52,926 bases of DNA from Ophioceras dolichostomum (lineage: Eukaryota > Ascomycota > Sordariomycetes > Magnaporthales > Ophioceraceae): contig PYST01000284.1 in assembly GCA_003049485.1 (NCBI GenBank), forward strand, positions 1 through 52,926, read 5' to 3'. The position numbers and the translations under genes were made by a program. This document shows, piece by piece, positions 9,247-20,719 of this stretch (its first letter is position 1; the number at the start of each line of letters is the position of its first letter). The notes under the pieces are model-generated. The model saw only the letters and a list, made by a program, of their open reading frames with translations, was not told the DNA's origin and made no database searches.

Positions 9247-11169
9247 ATGCTCTCCAGATTAGTCGTGCAGGCGGCGCGGCCAGCCCTGGCCCAGACGATG
9301 GCTTCAGCTGCCATCAGGAGACCAGCTCCCCTAGCCTTAGCTTCGTCACTTCTTGCGACGAGGTCATGGACAAGAGGAATGGCGAAGGACAACAAGCCCC
9401 GGCCGCGTTTTGGAGCCCCCCCACCGGGCTATTCTCAAGACTCTCCTAAAGCGCCTTCGCAACGACCACTTGACAATGCCGCACCCTCACGACAAGCCAA
9501 CCCCCAGCAGCCACCCCCTTCACAAGCCGAACCCGAGAGTCAGGGGACGTCTGCAGCTACCGATCCTCTATCCTCCTCAGATGCCGAACCATTTGGTCGC
9601 CAGTCAGAGAGCCCAGAGAAAGCGGCGGAGGGAAAAGAAGGCGAACAATCCATCCCGTTCCATTCTCTCCCCGACCTGACCCAAGGCCTCCCGTCAACCC
9701 TCGAGTACGAAACAGCTGGCGCGAGCAAGGCTTCCCGGATGGCCCTCGAGGGCGTGACCTCGGCCAGCGGCCGCGGCAAGGGCGAGCTCCCCGCATCCGC
9801 ATACATATCGTCCTCCGAGCGTCGCCGCCAGAGGCTCGCCAACTGGCTGTTCGCCCTCTTCGGCGGCGGGGCCGTCGTCAGCACCATCTACCTCGGGCGG
9901 AACTGGGACGAGGACGAGCTCCAGATACCCTCGCACGCGGACGTGCCAAACGGCTGGGGGCTGGGCCTGTGGTGGAACCGCGCGTCGACCAGGACGAGGG
10001 AGATGCTTAGCTACTACCAGGAGCCGGCCGCGGAGAAGCTGCTGCCGGACTCGGAGCCCCCCTTCGAGCGGCCGTACACGCTGTGCATCAGCCTCGAGGA
10101 CATGCTGGTGCACAGCGAGTGGACGCGCGAGCATGGCTGGCGCGTGGCGAAGAGGCCGGGGATGGATTATTTCATCCGCTACTTGCAGCAGTACTACGAA
10201 ATAGTTCTGTTCACGACCGTGCCGTGGAGCTTCGGCGAGCCCCTCTGGCGCAAGATCGAGCCCTACCACATTGTCATCTTCTCTCTATTCCGTGAGGCGA
10301 CGAAGTACAAGGATGGAAAAATCGTCAAGGTACGTGCCTTTGGATGAGGCTCAGGAGACGGACGGGAATTCACAGTCCGAAAACTAGTGTGCATCCCAGG
10401 TAGCTGCTAACACTTCAACCTCGCCTTTTTTTATTATTCTTTTTTCTTACTGTAGGACCTCTCATACCTCAACCGTGACCTCTCCAAGGTCATCATCCTC
10501 GACACCAACCCAGACAGCGTCAGCGCCCAGCCCGAAAACGCCATCGTCCTGCCCAAATGGAAGGGCGACCCCAAGGACACCGATCTCGTCTCCCTCATCC
10601 CCTTCCTCGAGTACATCGCGACCATGAACCTGCCCGACACGCGCGAGGTCCTCAAGTCCTTCCACGGCAAGCCCATCCCCGAGGAGTTCGCGCGCCGCGA
10701 GGCCCTCGCGCGCAAGCGCTTCCAGGCGCAGCTCGAGGCCGAGAAGGCCAAGCACCCGCACAGGGGGAAGTCCATGTTCGGCTCCCTGGGCGGCGCCTTC
10801 GGCCTGAAGCCCAGCAAAATGGCGAGCCCCATGGCCGGGCAGCTGGAGGGGGAGGAGTCCGTGGCCGAGGCGTTCGCGCAGGGCAAGATGCTGCAGGATA
10901 TCGCGAGGGAGCGCGGGCAGAAGAACTACGAGTTCCTGGAGAAGCAGATCAGGGAGCACGGGGCCGAGTGGCTGAAGGACGAGCAGGAGCAGATGGAGAA
11001 GCTGCAGGCCGAGGCGGCCGCCAGCATGAAGGACTCGTTCGCGGGCTGGTTCAGGCCGAAGCCTGAGGAGGGGGCCAAGAAGGAAGCGGAGACGAAGGTT
11101 GCGCCTGCATCTGCACCTGCACTTGCGGCCTCTTCGTTGAACGAAGCGGATGGAAAGAAGGGCTCATGA
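9247..11169 (+). CDS. TIM50: Mitochondrial import inner membrane translocase subunit Tim50
   Basis: Receptor subunit of the TIM23 complex, which hands presequence proteins from TOM to the TIM23 channel. Two exons, 9247-10329 and 10456-11169, joined in phase 0 across a 126-bp intron (GTACGT...TGTAG), give 598 residues. The N-terminus ('MLSRLVVQAARPALAQ') is an Arg-rich presequence. A Pro/Ser/Gln-rich linker follows, then one membrane segment at about 197-217 ('LANWLFALFGGGAVVSTIYL'). The intermembrane-space FCP1-like domain begins near 282 with 'SLEDMLVHSEW', where the catalytic Asp of true FCP1 phosphatases is missing, as is usual in Tim50. The splice restores 'KIVK-DLSYLNRDLSKVIILD'. The C-terminus is a charged helical extension. 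The ATG at 9247 is the first in the frame. The protein is longer than the yeast one (about 480) mostly because of the linker and tail. Confidence 0.95.
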
Positions 11170-13214
11170 ACTTTCTTGTGCTGTCTTTCCCCCGATTTTG
11201 CCCTCATCCTTCCTCGGTGCCGCCTTCGTCGGCCAATGTATAAACACAGGGTATCTACCTATCCATTGTCGTTGTCTCTTTGTTAATTTTCTCTTTTCTT
11301 CACCTTTCTGCATATTTGCACTTCTTTTTTCTTGGTTTTCTGTTCGGCATTTTCCCATCACTCACGTAGGAGTCGGCCGGGGCAAACACACCACCTCCAT
11401 GGAGGAGCAAGTGGTACTGAAACTATAGATCAAAAATCCTGGGGTTGTTGTTTATCTCCTCTCACACGTGTATTGCGTGGATGGTGGTGTGCGGTTGTGT
11501 GTACGCTGTGGTCGGTGTCTTCGTGTTCTCGATGGAGGCTTTTCTCCAGGAGAGGCGTGTATAAAATAGATTGGACCGGTGGGTATGCGAGGAGAATGCT
11601 CTACAAGCCGTGCAACCTGCGAGGGGGACGAGGACCTGGTAGCCAGGAAACCAACGTCGGCATTACTTAATGTTCAATGGTCAAATGTGTAGATGTTGGA
11701 CATTGTCGCTTTCTCGGTGTCAAGGGTGGAAGCGAGTTTGCAGACGACGGCGTGGCAAGCGGGCTGGTGGCCCTGAGGATGGCTTAGCTTACTTGCCGGT
11801 TGCCCCTTACACAAAGCACCGTCGCGCACGAGTGCGTAGTCCTTTGTGCCTGGACTGGACGGACAGGTTGGCCGGTTAGGCGATTCCAGCTCTGACACGA
11901 CGTTTCGAAGCCGCCATCGCCGGAGGGCTTTCGTTTTTGAGACCGTCCAACAACGAGAGCTCGCGTGGCACATTTCTAGTCTTCGCCCCTCGAGGCTAGG
12001 CTCCACCGCCACATCGTCGTCGTCATGCTCAGCTGCCACATGTACCAGTCCTTGGCCCTCCATCGTGTCGATCATACTGAAAGAGCTCGGCATCACTCTC
12101 GTCGCCGCCGACTGGAAAAAGATTCACCGCCGGGATTCTCATGAACAAAGCTCGCTGCGGTCCCACGGTACCACCGCTGCCTGTCGTCCCACCCGCCACA
12201 TGTCCTACCAAAGCCGACCCGAGGCCGCCCTGAGCCCGTGGATGTTTTGATTTGCCGGCATCTCACCTAGGTGTCCTACCGCCCAGATAGTGACAGGTGA
12301 CCGAAATCACACTTCCTTTCTGCTTCCCGGACTCGTACCCGCAATAGCGTGAAGGACAGGGACAGCCTTGGCTGCAACACTCCTCAGTCACTTTTGCAGG
12401 AGACGTTCTCCCGGCAACACGGCCCTCGCTTCTTCACAATTTTTAGTCCTCATTCATCATTCCTGGGCAGGAAGCGGTGAAGCGCTGGAGGGGCGATGAA
12501 AAGGGACCCATGGTTCCATGAGCTGCCAGTTTCACCAGAATGATCCGACTAACGCTGGCGACGAATATCGCGTTGTTAATACCAGGGAAGATGCTCGCTG
12601 TGGTTTCCTGGTCCGCGAATAACCCGGATCATACGGACATAGTCAAGCTGGCGTCACGCAGTTCCGCTTCGATTCCTCCCGCAGGTCACCGCAGTCCCCC
12701 GGGTGAGCCATTGCTCCCGTTTTGTGCCCCGTCGTTTCTGCCGTGGTCGCTGTCGCTATCACCTCCGCGGACGACACCGCTGGCTTTGCCTGATCTTCAC
12801 TGTTTCGACCTGACGGGCCATCCCGGCGGATATCACCATGAAGTCTCGGCGTATTCGGAAACGACTGCTTCCCTAACAGTGAATGGGGACAACTGGCTTG
12901 AAACATTGCAAAATGGTAGTTGGAGCAAACGAAGGAGACAGTGATGAGTGATGGTAGATCTGCTTTTAATCCCCCCACCTTCCCGTTTCCCTCGCCTTCG
13001 ATGAAGGGTTGCGCCTTCCGTTTGTTTAGATCACCATCACCACCCTACAAATTCTCGCGCTGCGCCCACGCATTCAACGTACGCTCTCTCCAATCTTCAA
13101 CACGCATCGGCGTCTTCTGCCTCGATCAGGTCTACAGAAATAAACGGCACCGTTCTACATCGGACGAAGGATCATCAGAGACAGACCTACCAGGGACATC
13201 ACAGCCAATCCACC
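11170..13214. other. Intergenic, about 2 kb without a recognisable gene
   Basis: Between the Tim50 stop and the next gene. Open frames on both strands are short, change base composition along their length and contain no recognisable domain. The last 250 bases are C/T-rich and likely form the promoter of the secreted protein gene at 13215. Confidence 0.5.
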
Positions 13215-14159
13215 ATGTTCCCCTCGCGTGTAACCTTCTTCGGCGTGCTCGCGACGCTCGTCGCGCTCGTCGCGGCCGTCATTCCGCCCATCAATAACAA
13301 CAACGCGGAGGTAGACGCCGCCGCTGCGTATCGTGATGGCCAGTTCTACCACCCATCATGCGTCGTCATCTACGGCACGGGCGCGGGCGCGGCTGCGAAC
13401 CTAGGCCGAGACACCACCACCTCATCAGGCGCCACCGTCTCAGTGAGCGTCTCCGGCTCGGCCAGCCTTCCGGAGCCTCTCACATTCACCACCGACTGGA
13501 ACGGCCAGAACGCCAGCTGCGTCGTGCTGGACCCCTTCGCGCTGCCGCCTCCGATGCCGATCCCGCCGCCGTTCCCCGACAGCTCCTTCAACTCGGGCGG
13601 CGTGTCCACCACCACCCTCACCCAGTGGCTGCCCCAGCCGACGTACACGGAGACCACGACCGTCACCGCGCTGCAGGTCTGTTCGGGCGAGGAAGCGGCG
13701 CCGGGTTCCACCACTGTGTCGGGACCAACTTCGACGGATTCATCATCAGCGGCAGACTCGTCCTTGCCATCTGGGCCGCCGTCCGTTTCCGTCTCGACTA
13801 CGAGTACTTCTTCGGAGGGCGGACAGGTCATCGGCGGCACGACGCCCCAGCCCATCACGGAGGCGTCGACGACCCGCACCTTCCCTCCATGTCCGACGTC
13901 GTGTGACTGCAAGGGCATCGAGGACCCTGTCAGGTAAGTTCTACATGACAGCATCTTCGGTCGCTGCTTTTTCCCTGTCTTCATGTCTTTCTTTCCCCTC
14001 CCTCTATTCTCTTCCATCTTCTCGCTCAAACTGATGCTGACCATCAACTCTTCTTCGCGAATTAAAAGCTTGTTCCACTGCATCTCGGATCCCTACTGCG
14101 AAGTGTGTCGCGGAGACAGGCCGCCCATGGGCAAGAACATGCGTCTCACCATCGCTTAA
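13215..14159 (+). CDS. Small secreted Ser/Thr- and Cys-containing protein
   Basis: Two exons, 13215-13933 and 14069-14159, joined in phase 2 across a 135-bp intron (CAG|GTAAGT ... TTAAAAG), give 269 residues. Without splicing the frame ends at a stop two codons after the donor. With splicing it continues with 'LFHCISDPYCEVCRGDR' and ends at a stop, which supports the model. A signal peptide is clear ('VTFFGVLATLVALVAAV', residues 6-22). The mature part is Pro-, Ser- and Thr-rich with at least one N-glycosylation site ('NAS'). It ends in a Cys-rich segment ('CPTSCDCKG' and 'CISDPYCEVC'). I do not recognise a family; it looks like a cell-wall or secreted protein. Confidence 0.72.
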
Positions 14160-14749
14160 ATCTGTCCTGTGTTCTTGCCTCAGCTTTACTATCGACGGGC
14201 TTTGCTACCTACCAGTCAAGGTCCTAGGGACGACAAAACTCTTGCCGCCTTGTTTTGTACCAGTTCATTTAGAACCAAAGATGAAGGATCGTGGGAGGAC
14301 AGATGACGGCCGCATTTGTTGATTTGGTAAATGAGTTAAAACAGAAAATAAACTGCCTTACATTTAACTCCCGGCCCAGCGCCTCACCGGAGTACGATTT
14401 TACTGCATCGCGCTCTCATCACCGTCCTTGGCTTCCTCGATTACCTGGCTCGTGATATCCCGATGCAGACATCATCAGAGACTTGTCCGTGGAGCTAGCA
14501 ACGCGTCGTCAGCGTCTTCCCGAGCTATATAAGACAAATTCAAGTACTGTCTCGTAGCGGCTAGATCATCTTCGCACAGTCTTCGGGTTCCAATCTACCT
14601 CCTCAAGCCATCCGTTCATCTACTTAGGTCAATCTAACGTGTGAAGCCCCAACAACAAATAGCAACCCCAGAAGTAGATCAGTCAATAAGTCCTCCAGCT
14701 CCTGACACCAAGTTGACTAACCTACCCCCGATCTCACTCAACGCACACC
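14160..14749. other. Convergent intergenic region
   Basis: About 590 bases between two genes whose 3' ends face each other. It contains A/T-rich stretches suited to polyadenylation ('AAAACAGAAAATAAAC' near 14338). Nothing else was recognised. Confidence 0.5.
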
Positions 14750-16023
14750 CTAGTCGACACGCCTAACCTCAATCTCAAACAGCAGAATCCTCGTCTTCTC
14801 ATCCATCCACCCCACGTTCTCAGACGCATCATACTCAGCCCTCCCCACGATCTCTACCTTGCCCCCCTGATTACAGCTCTCGTCCCTCCCCAACCCATCA
14901 ACCAGCCTCGCGAACGACTCGGCGCTGTGCCTCTTCGTGTCCTTGAACCGCTCATGCGACATCCGCAGCGGCGCCTCGACCAGGTGTCCCAGCGTTGAGC
15001 CCACGATCCACGCAGCACCACCGTGCTCCTTCCCAGGCGTCTTGACAAGCATCTCGGAGACGCACCGCCGCAGCACCTCCTTCTGCTCCTCCTCCGTGAA
15101 CAGATGCAGCAGCTTGCCCAGATGCACCACGTCCAATGCGTTCTTGAGCTCTGCGGGGGAGTTCAGCGGGCTGCCCCAGTCCCTCGCTAGCACATCCAGC
15201 ACAAACATATGCTGCGGTTCTTCGCCACCACCAGCGGGAGGAGGATTGATGCGTTCTTTGTCCCTGAACAGCTCGTACCCCAGCTCGATGAACTCGCCCT
15301 CGAGCTCGGCGCCGTACAGGCGCGAGGGAGGGACCTTGCCGTGGTGGGCGAGCCAGCGGATGTTCTGGCCCATGCCGCAGCCTACGTCGAGGTATTTCGG
15401 CTCATTGTCTCCAGAAGAGGTGAGGATGGAGAGGATGCGTGTAAAAGACGGTGTGCGGTTGAGCGAGACGTCCAGGAAGCGGAATTGGCCGATGCAGGGG
15501 TAGGGGAAGACTTTCCAGGCTTTGTCGCGCTGTTGTTGGTGGTGGGGAGGAGGATAAGGGGGGAGGGGTGCCGGTTTTTTAGCAGAAGGTCTGCTTATAC
15601 AGTAGTATTTATTTATTTATTTATCTCTCCTTTTCGTTAGGGGGTTCGTGAGTTGTTGTTGTGGGTGTGTTGGTGAGTATGAGTGAGAGAATGTGAATGT
15701 TTGTGTGTACTAATATGTATGTGTGGGTATGAAGAGGGAGGTTTGGGATCAGGCTGATACGCGAGGAGCTCGCATAAGGAAATTTGGTTGTTAAGCCGGG
15801 GGAATATTAGGGCGCTCACCATGTCTTCTATATGCTTCGTGACCTCGTCGTGAGGGATGCTAGCGTAGCCCTCCATGAGTTCTCGGGCGCCCGGAGAGAG
15901 GTTCTCCGCGGTGAGCCCCTTGTCGTACCAGACGAGCTCTACGTCCTTGCTCGTTGTGAACCCCGAGAAAGGGTCCTGGACTGAGACGACCTTGTGGGTA
16001 GCTGGGGGTGCCGTTGCAGTCAT
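14750..16023 (-). CDS. Class I SAM-dependent methyltransferase, fungal secondary-metabolism type
   Basis: Two exons on the minus strand, 16023-15820 and 15529-14750, joined in phase 0 over a 290-bp intron (GTGAGC...ACAG), give 327 residues. The splice joins 'HIEDM' to 'RDKAWKVFPYPCIGQFRFLD', a stretch characteristic of small fungal methyltransferases found in polyketide and terpenoid clusters. SAM-binding motif I is 'YLDVGCGMGQNIRWL' at about 114-128, followed by 'LYGAELEGEFIELGYELFRD' and an acidic post-I region. The acceptor substrate cannot be told. The intron is long for this genome and rich in GT and (ATTT)n simple repeats. No polyketide synthase or other backbone gene is nearby, so a cluster role is not shown. 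A TATA-like 'TATAAA' lies about 185 bases upstream. Confidence 0.85.
15607..15624. repeat. (ATTT)n microsatellite in an intron
   Basis: A run of four ATTT units within the intron of the methyltransferase gene, next to a GT-rich stretch (15650-15725). Confidence 0.8.
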
Positions 16024-17251
16024 GATGTCTTGTCGAAGGCAGTCTGGTTGATTTCGGTTTGCGGTCCAGATATCTCTGTGATATGTAGCTTAGGCCGTAT
16101 GCTTGCTTGTCAAGAGTGATCTTTGAGTGATGGTGTCTGCTCCTATGTCTGCTTGTAGAAGCAAAGAAACTTTGTGAGCCAGAACGTAGGCCGGTCCCTT
16201 CTTTGAGCTTTATACCGTGATCAGTGTCTCCCTCAGCAAACTTCAGATACCGACGACGGCCCTCTTCGTCCTTCGGAACTTCATCCACCCCTATTACTCC
16301 TTTCTTTCTTCTTCTTTCCTACTCCTCGCGACGCGAGCTCGGTCGGCACCGGCCTGGCCGTTGGGGGTAAAAGCAAGGGTATCATCCCAGCACTCGAAGT
16401 GATGTGACCGCCCCGCCGCGGCATCTGCCAACACCAGCACATATACCTAGTACATACCAATACATGAGCAAACTTTTTGGGAGACACACCGACAGCTACT
16501 AAACGCAAGTGGGATGCTGGTGCGTATTCCGCCGATGCAAATATTTCTGCTCCCAGCATTTTGGCCCAATGACGTCTCGGGTCGTGGCCTTTACCCTCCG
16601 GCCTGGCCGTTTAGATTTCTCGTTCGGGGGTGTTCCCTTCACCTTTTGGTTTGCCATGTCGTCTTGCTCGCTGTAAATATATCCCCCTCCCTCCCTTGCT
16701 TTGCTTGCTACCCACTCTATTTCCATTTCCGGTAGCCGGGTCTTGGTCCGCGGCATATCTGCTGTTGCCCTTCCTGGGAACCGGGGCTACCCCAGAGACT
16801 GCTCCTGCACACATGGTTGTAGGGCTGTCGCAAAAATTCCCTAACTGCATTCCTTGGCATGTGACTTATGACTTGTCTTGGCATCACAGGACAGTACATG
16901 ACAGGATAGGATGGGGGCGGCAACGGGCTTGCGGTACCCCTTGCTTTGTGAACGCGACCTGATGAGCCTATGCGAACCATGCGAACGTTGGGAAGCTTCA
17001 GGACCAGAGAGAAGAGAAACATGGGTAAGCGAGCTTGTGAACGGTGAGGTGGTAGGGTAGTAGGTAGGTACCAAAGTGCGTGGCATTTTTGTGTCCTTTG
17101 ATATGTATCTTGCCTTTCTATGTCAGTCTCGCCGCTTGTTGTCACCCCGTGACTGCGTCTATTGTCGCGCAAAGGAGGAAATAGTCAGCCAGCTGATGTG
17201 CTGGTGGACCAGGCCAGGTGGTGGTGGCGGTGGTGGTGTTCTCGGCCTGCT
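16024..17251. other. Intergenic, no gene recognised
   Basis: About 1.2 kb holding the methyltransferase promoter (16024-16300) and C/T-rich sequence. A 'GTAGGTAGGTACC' repeat lies at about 17059-17071. No coding region supported. Confidence 0.5.
16209..16214 (-). promoter_or_regulatory. TATA-like box of the methyltransferase gene
   Basis: On the minus strand the sequence reads TATAAA, about 185 bases before the ATG at 16023. Position is plausible for a fungal promoter, but no transcript data are available. Confidence 0.35.
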
Positions 17252-18334
17252 TTATGGGACACCACTCTTGGAATCCTTCAACTTCATCTGTGCGCGATAT
17301 GCAGCGAAGTCGACCAGGCTTAGGACGTTGTAGATCTTGCCGTCGCTCAGCCAATAGAAGACGTGCTCGGCAAAATTGACAGACTTCCTCTTGATGCTGC
17401 CGCCGGCGCCATCTTCTGGTGGTGGAGGCTCGACGCCGGCCCACTTGCGAATTGGAGTGCCCTCGAACTCGATGCGAACAGCTAGTCGCTGCTCGGCCTC
17501 GTCCACAATGATTGCATCGACAATGAAGGTAAGGCCCTCGATCGCGGCCTGGCTGTCCTCCATCAGTTTGCGGTAGCTGGCGATGTCATATTGATGTTTG
17601 TGGTTATACAGCACTCTTGGGTGGCAGAAGCGGGGCAGGTCTGTCGCCATGGCGCGTGCGTTGATGACGCTGACGTAGTCTGTGTAAATTCGTCTCAACT
17701 CGTCGGCCGTGCGGGGATATGGGACAGTATCGGAGGCTGCTCCTGCGTTTGGAGCATTGGGAGGGGCCGGGACCGAAGCGGGACCGGTGACGGTGGCAAC
17801 AGTAGTGTGGGACGGCGCCAGCGCCGGCTGGGTCTGGGACTGGGACTCGGCTAGAGTGGTCTGGGTCAAGGAATTCGGTGGTAGGGCGGCCGCTTCATCT
17901 TGGAACGTGCCGTCGATGTCGCCGATCGTCTCGATTCTCCTGACCCTGCCGTCCTCGAGCCAGCAGAAGAGGTGGTGCATGCCGGTGAGCAGCTTCCGAC
18001 TTTCGCTGCCCGGCGAGGACGCCGGAGAATAATCCCCCGCATTTGCGACCAGCTTGACTCCCGCCTCCACGGCCGCCTGCTCGCCTTCGGCTAGCAGTGT
18101 CCGGTAGACGATCCGGGCGGCAAGAATCTCGGCCGTTTCGTCGCAGACGAACGTGGCGATGTCGAATGATCCGTCCGGGAGCGCGCCAATGCGCTGTTGC
18201 ATCTTAGATAGGAAGTCGACATGGTCGTACAGCCGGCCATTGTACCTCACTTGACCCGGCGAGATGACTCGGGCGATCTCGGTCCATTGCCGGCCGTTCA
18301 CATGGTCGATGAATGACCGGAAGGTAGCTTCCAT
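17252..18334 (-). CDS. Tandem NTF2-like/SnoaL-like domain protein
   Basis: A single-exon protein of 360 residues made of two related cone-shaped NTF2-like domains. The first (about residues 1-160) begins 'MEATFRSFIDHVNGRQWTEI' and ends 'HHLFCWLEDGRVRRIETIGD'. The second (about 215-350) begins 'LRRIYTDYVSVINARAM' and ends 'HVFYWLSDGKIYNVLSLVD'. The 'W-L-x-D-G-[RK]-[VI]' strand that ends each domain shows the duplication directly. The domains are joined by a Thr/Ser/Pro/Ala-rich linker of about 50 residues. SnoaL-like folds serve as cyclases, isomerases or mere binding modules; which applies here is unknown. The start at 18334 begins the first domain; the open frame extends upstream to 18568 but that part has no domain-like character. 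Confidence 0.75.
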   Translation of the reverse strand: MEATFRSFIDHVNGRQWTEIARVISPGQVRYNGRLYDHVDFLSKMQQRIGALPDGSFDIATFVCDETAEILAARIVYRTLLAEGEQAAVEAGVKLVANAGDYSPASSPGSESRKLLTGMHHLFCWLEDGRVRRIETIGDIDGTFQDEAAALPPNSLTQTTLAESQSQTQPALAPSHTTVATVTGPASVPAPPNAPNAGAASDTVPYPRTADELRRIYTDYVSVINARAMATDLPRFCHPRVLYNHKHQYDIASYRKLMEDSQAAIEGLTFIVDAIIVDEAEQRLAVRIEFEGTPIRKWAGVEPPPPEDGAGGSIKRKSVNFAEHVFYWLSDGKIYNVLSLVDFAAYRAQMKLKDSKSGVP

Positions 18335-19907
18335 GCCTAAAGTACTCAGAATTGGCGCATTTGAGTTTAAAGGTCGTGTGTGTGTGATCGCTTTTATTTC
18401 ATTTTTCGATTCTTGTGGTTGGCATTGTGAGAGAAACCGATGCTTTGATGGCCCGGGGTTGAGCTTCTGTGGTTGGGTTGCAGGCAGGCACTGCAGGTCA
18501 GGCACTACAGGTCTTTTACAGGTCTTCTCGTGGTCATCATGATCGACAATCTCGATCCCGGTCCCCACAACGGGTTATAGTTGCATATCTATGACGCGAG
18601 GTGCTAGTCCACGCAACCGGCCGACCAGAATACCGGTTTGTAGTGTGATTTTAGGGATGTATCCTGGAAATTCGCATATTCTCAGGCATGGGAAACAGGG
18701 AATATGTTGGGATGGCCCAGTGATTATTGGCCATCTCCCGTCCTTGTGTGCCGAGCGCATCACACCCATGTACGTACTAGTAGCGATCCCCCCTAGCCCC
18801 TTTCACGAGGCCAAGCGAGCCTGACACTGCTTACATGCCACGCATTTGCCCCCTCGAACATTCTCTTGGAATCCATCGGCTTCCAGATCATTCACTCCGT
18901 GATTCCCCATTGAGTGCTAGCTCGGGTGGAGTTGTGTCCTCGCAAGGAAGTGCTACTAAGAGGACGACACTCTGCTCATGAACAAGTGGCAATGAGTGGA
19001 GGCTCGGCGCAGATGAGACTCGTGTAAAGGCGGGTGCCGAACCAGGCTGACGCACGTCGTAGAATTATTAACTAGTAGTATACAAGGAAAGCGCCTCTAC
19101 AGCCCCCGTAGTCTACATTACTAGGCAGTGTGAATGGTGGCAGTTGGTTTGTCCTTATGAAGTTGTGATAGTAGCCTTGTGGCAACCGCATCTGCCATAA
19201 ACTCCTCTACGTACAGTACACGATGACCCCTCAGTTCTCACACATCGGTCACTCCGCCACCGTGTTCACCATGCCCAAAGAAGCTAACGTAGGGCTTCCC
19301 TCTTCATGACGATGATAGACTAGCCTCTACAGATCCTTGCCCCTTGCGGTCTAGTACAGCTTGGCTTGCAACCAGACACCAACATGAAGACCTTCCAATG
19401 GTTGAATCTAGGTCTGGAGTTAATGGGTAAAAGCTAATGGGTCAAATGTGGTATCTACCTTAGCTATTCTGGAGATGGATCGCGGGTGGAGATTGGGAAA
19501 GCCGAAGACATATTCTCCCGAGGGCGATGACCAAGGCATAAAAAAAGGCATGAAAAGAGATCGGTAACTCGACTGTGTTTGTGTAACATTGCAACAGTCA
19601 AGGTTCCCAGCCCTTATTCGTGTGTCCGCAGACAAAGCATTGGCAGAACTTGCTTTAAGATCACAAACAACGACAGTTGAAAGAGCGGAAAGGCGACTCC
19701 ATAACTACCTACCTAAGTAGGGATCTAACTTTGGCAAGAGAATCGGTTCCTTGATGTCTCAGCCTGTCCACTACTGGGTAGCCGAGAGCGGCGGTTTCAT
19801 TCTAAGTGGCTTTCGGCGGCCGGTCTCATTCAAAACTTGGATTTCCCGACTCTGTTAGATTGACCAGTCCCAATCGTGTAATAGTCTTTTAACGCCAACT
19901 GCAAGCA
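18335..19907. other. Intergenic, no gene recognised
   Basis: About 1.6 kb of mixed sequence with an 'ACTAGTAG' motif at 18776-18783, an 'ACTAGTAGTATAC' motif at 19071-19083 and a 'CTACCTACCTAAGTAGG' stretch at about 19706-19722. No open frame longer than about 75 codons looks like a protein. It could contain an old, unrecognisable element. Confidence 0.45.
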
Positions 19908-20719
19908 TCAAAGAGACCCGACAGAATCTAGAGTCTCGCCAAAGTCTGGATGCTCTTTCAGGAGATTCACAATAGGCAAGAAGAGCCGGTCCGGATCCTG
20001 GCCCTTGACAGCCAGCTTCTTTAGCTCATCCCATGACTTCCACTCCCACATCTCACACTTGTCTGGCTCTAGCACCTGAATATCCAGAAAGCGGAAAATG
20101 AAGGAATGTATGAGTCAGCAATATGTAAGTTATTCCGAAGAGAGGAAAGGGGCTAGAATGTGAGGGGTAGAGAGAGAAGAGAAAAGAGACGAGGGCTTGT
20201 GGTTATTGATTATTACCTCGGGTTGCTGTGTCGGATCCAACATCTCACACGGGACAAAGAGCGTGATATACTGCAGCCCAGCCTCCACGAAGACAGAGTT
20301 TGCAACAGCCGCGATCTTGAGTCCTCGCACTTTTAGTCCCGTCTCCTCGAGCGTCTCACGCTCCGCACAGGTGAGCACCTCCTCGCCATATTCTAGGTGT
20401 CCGCCTGCGAAGCCCCATTGGCCTGATATTATCCACAGACAATGATTCAGCGAACAGGGTTATATTAGCCAAGAACGCTCTCTCTGTGTTAAAGATAAAA
20501 TGCAGAGGAAGAAAATACGGAGCTTGCACAGGGTGGGTAAGAATCGTGGGCAGCATTTCGGAAGCCGGACTGATGCGGGGTTGAGATGCAGAGAACTGAC
20601 TCACCTCTGCCAGGCGAGTTTACGGGACCTTTCCGCCGACCAAGCAGGACGCGTTTGTCCGGTCCGATGACTACCGCCCCGACACCGACCCTTGGACGAT
20701 TGACGACGCTCTCACTCAT
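19908..20719 (-). CDS. Nudix hydrolase, NUDT15/MTH2-like
   Basis: Three exons on the minus strand, 20719-20605, 20422-20217 and 20075-19908, give 162 residues. Introns are 182 bp (GTGAGT...CAG, phase 1) and 141 bp (GTAATA...CAG, phase 0). The joined protein reads 'GVGAVVIGPDKRVLLGRRK' followed by 'GQWGFAGGHLEYGEE'. It contains a complete Nudix box: G46, E52, R60, E61, E64, E65 and G67 in the pattern GX5EX7REUXEEXGU. The third exon gives 'PDKCEMWEWKSWDEL', the usual end of the fold. It should hydrolyse a nucleoside diphosphate-linked compound, such as an oxidised or modified nucleotide, to the monophosphate. Length and motifs fit the NUDT15 group; the true substrate is unknown. Confidence 0.88.

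Noticed and set aside
11674..12096. 140-codon open frame on the minus strand after Tim50
   Set aside because: No domain or consistent codon preference; probably chance.
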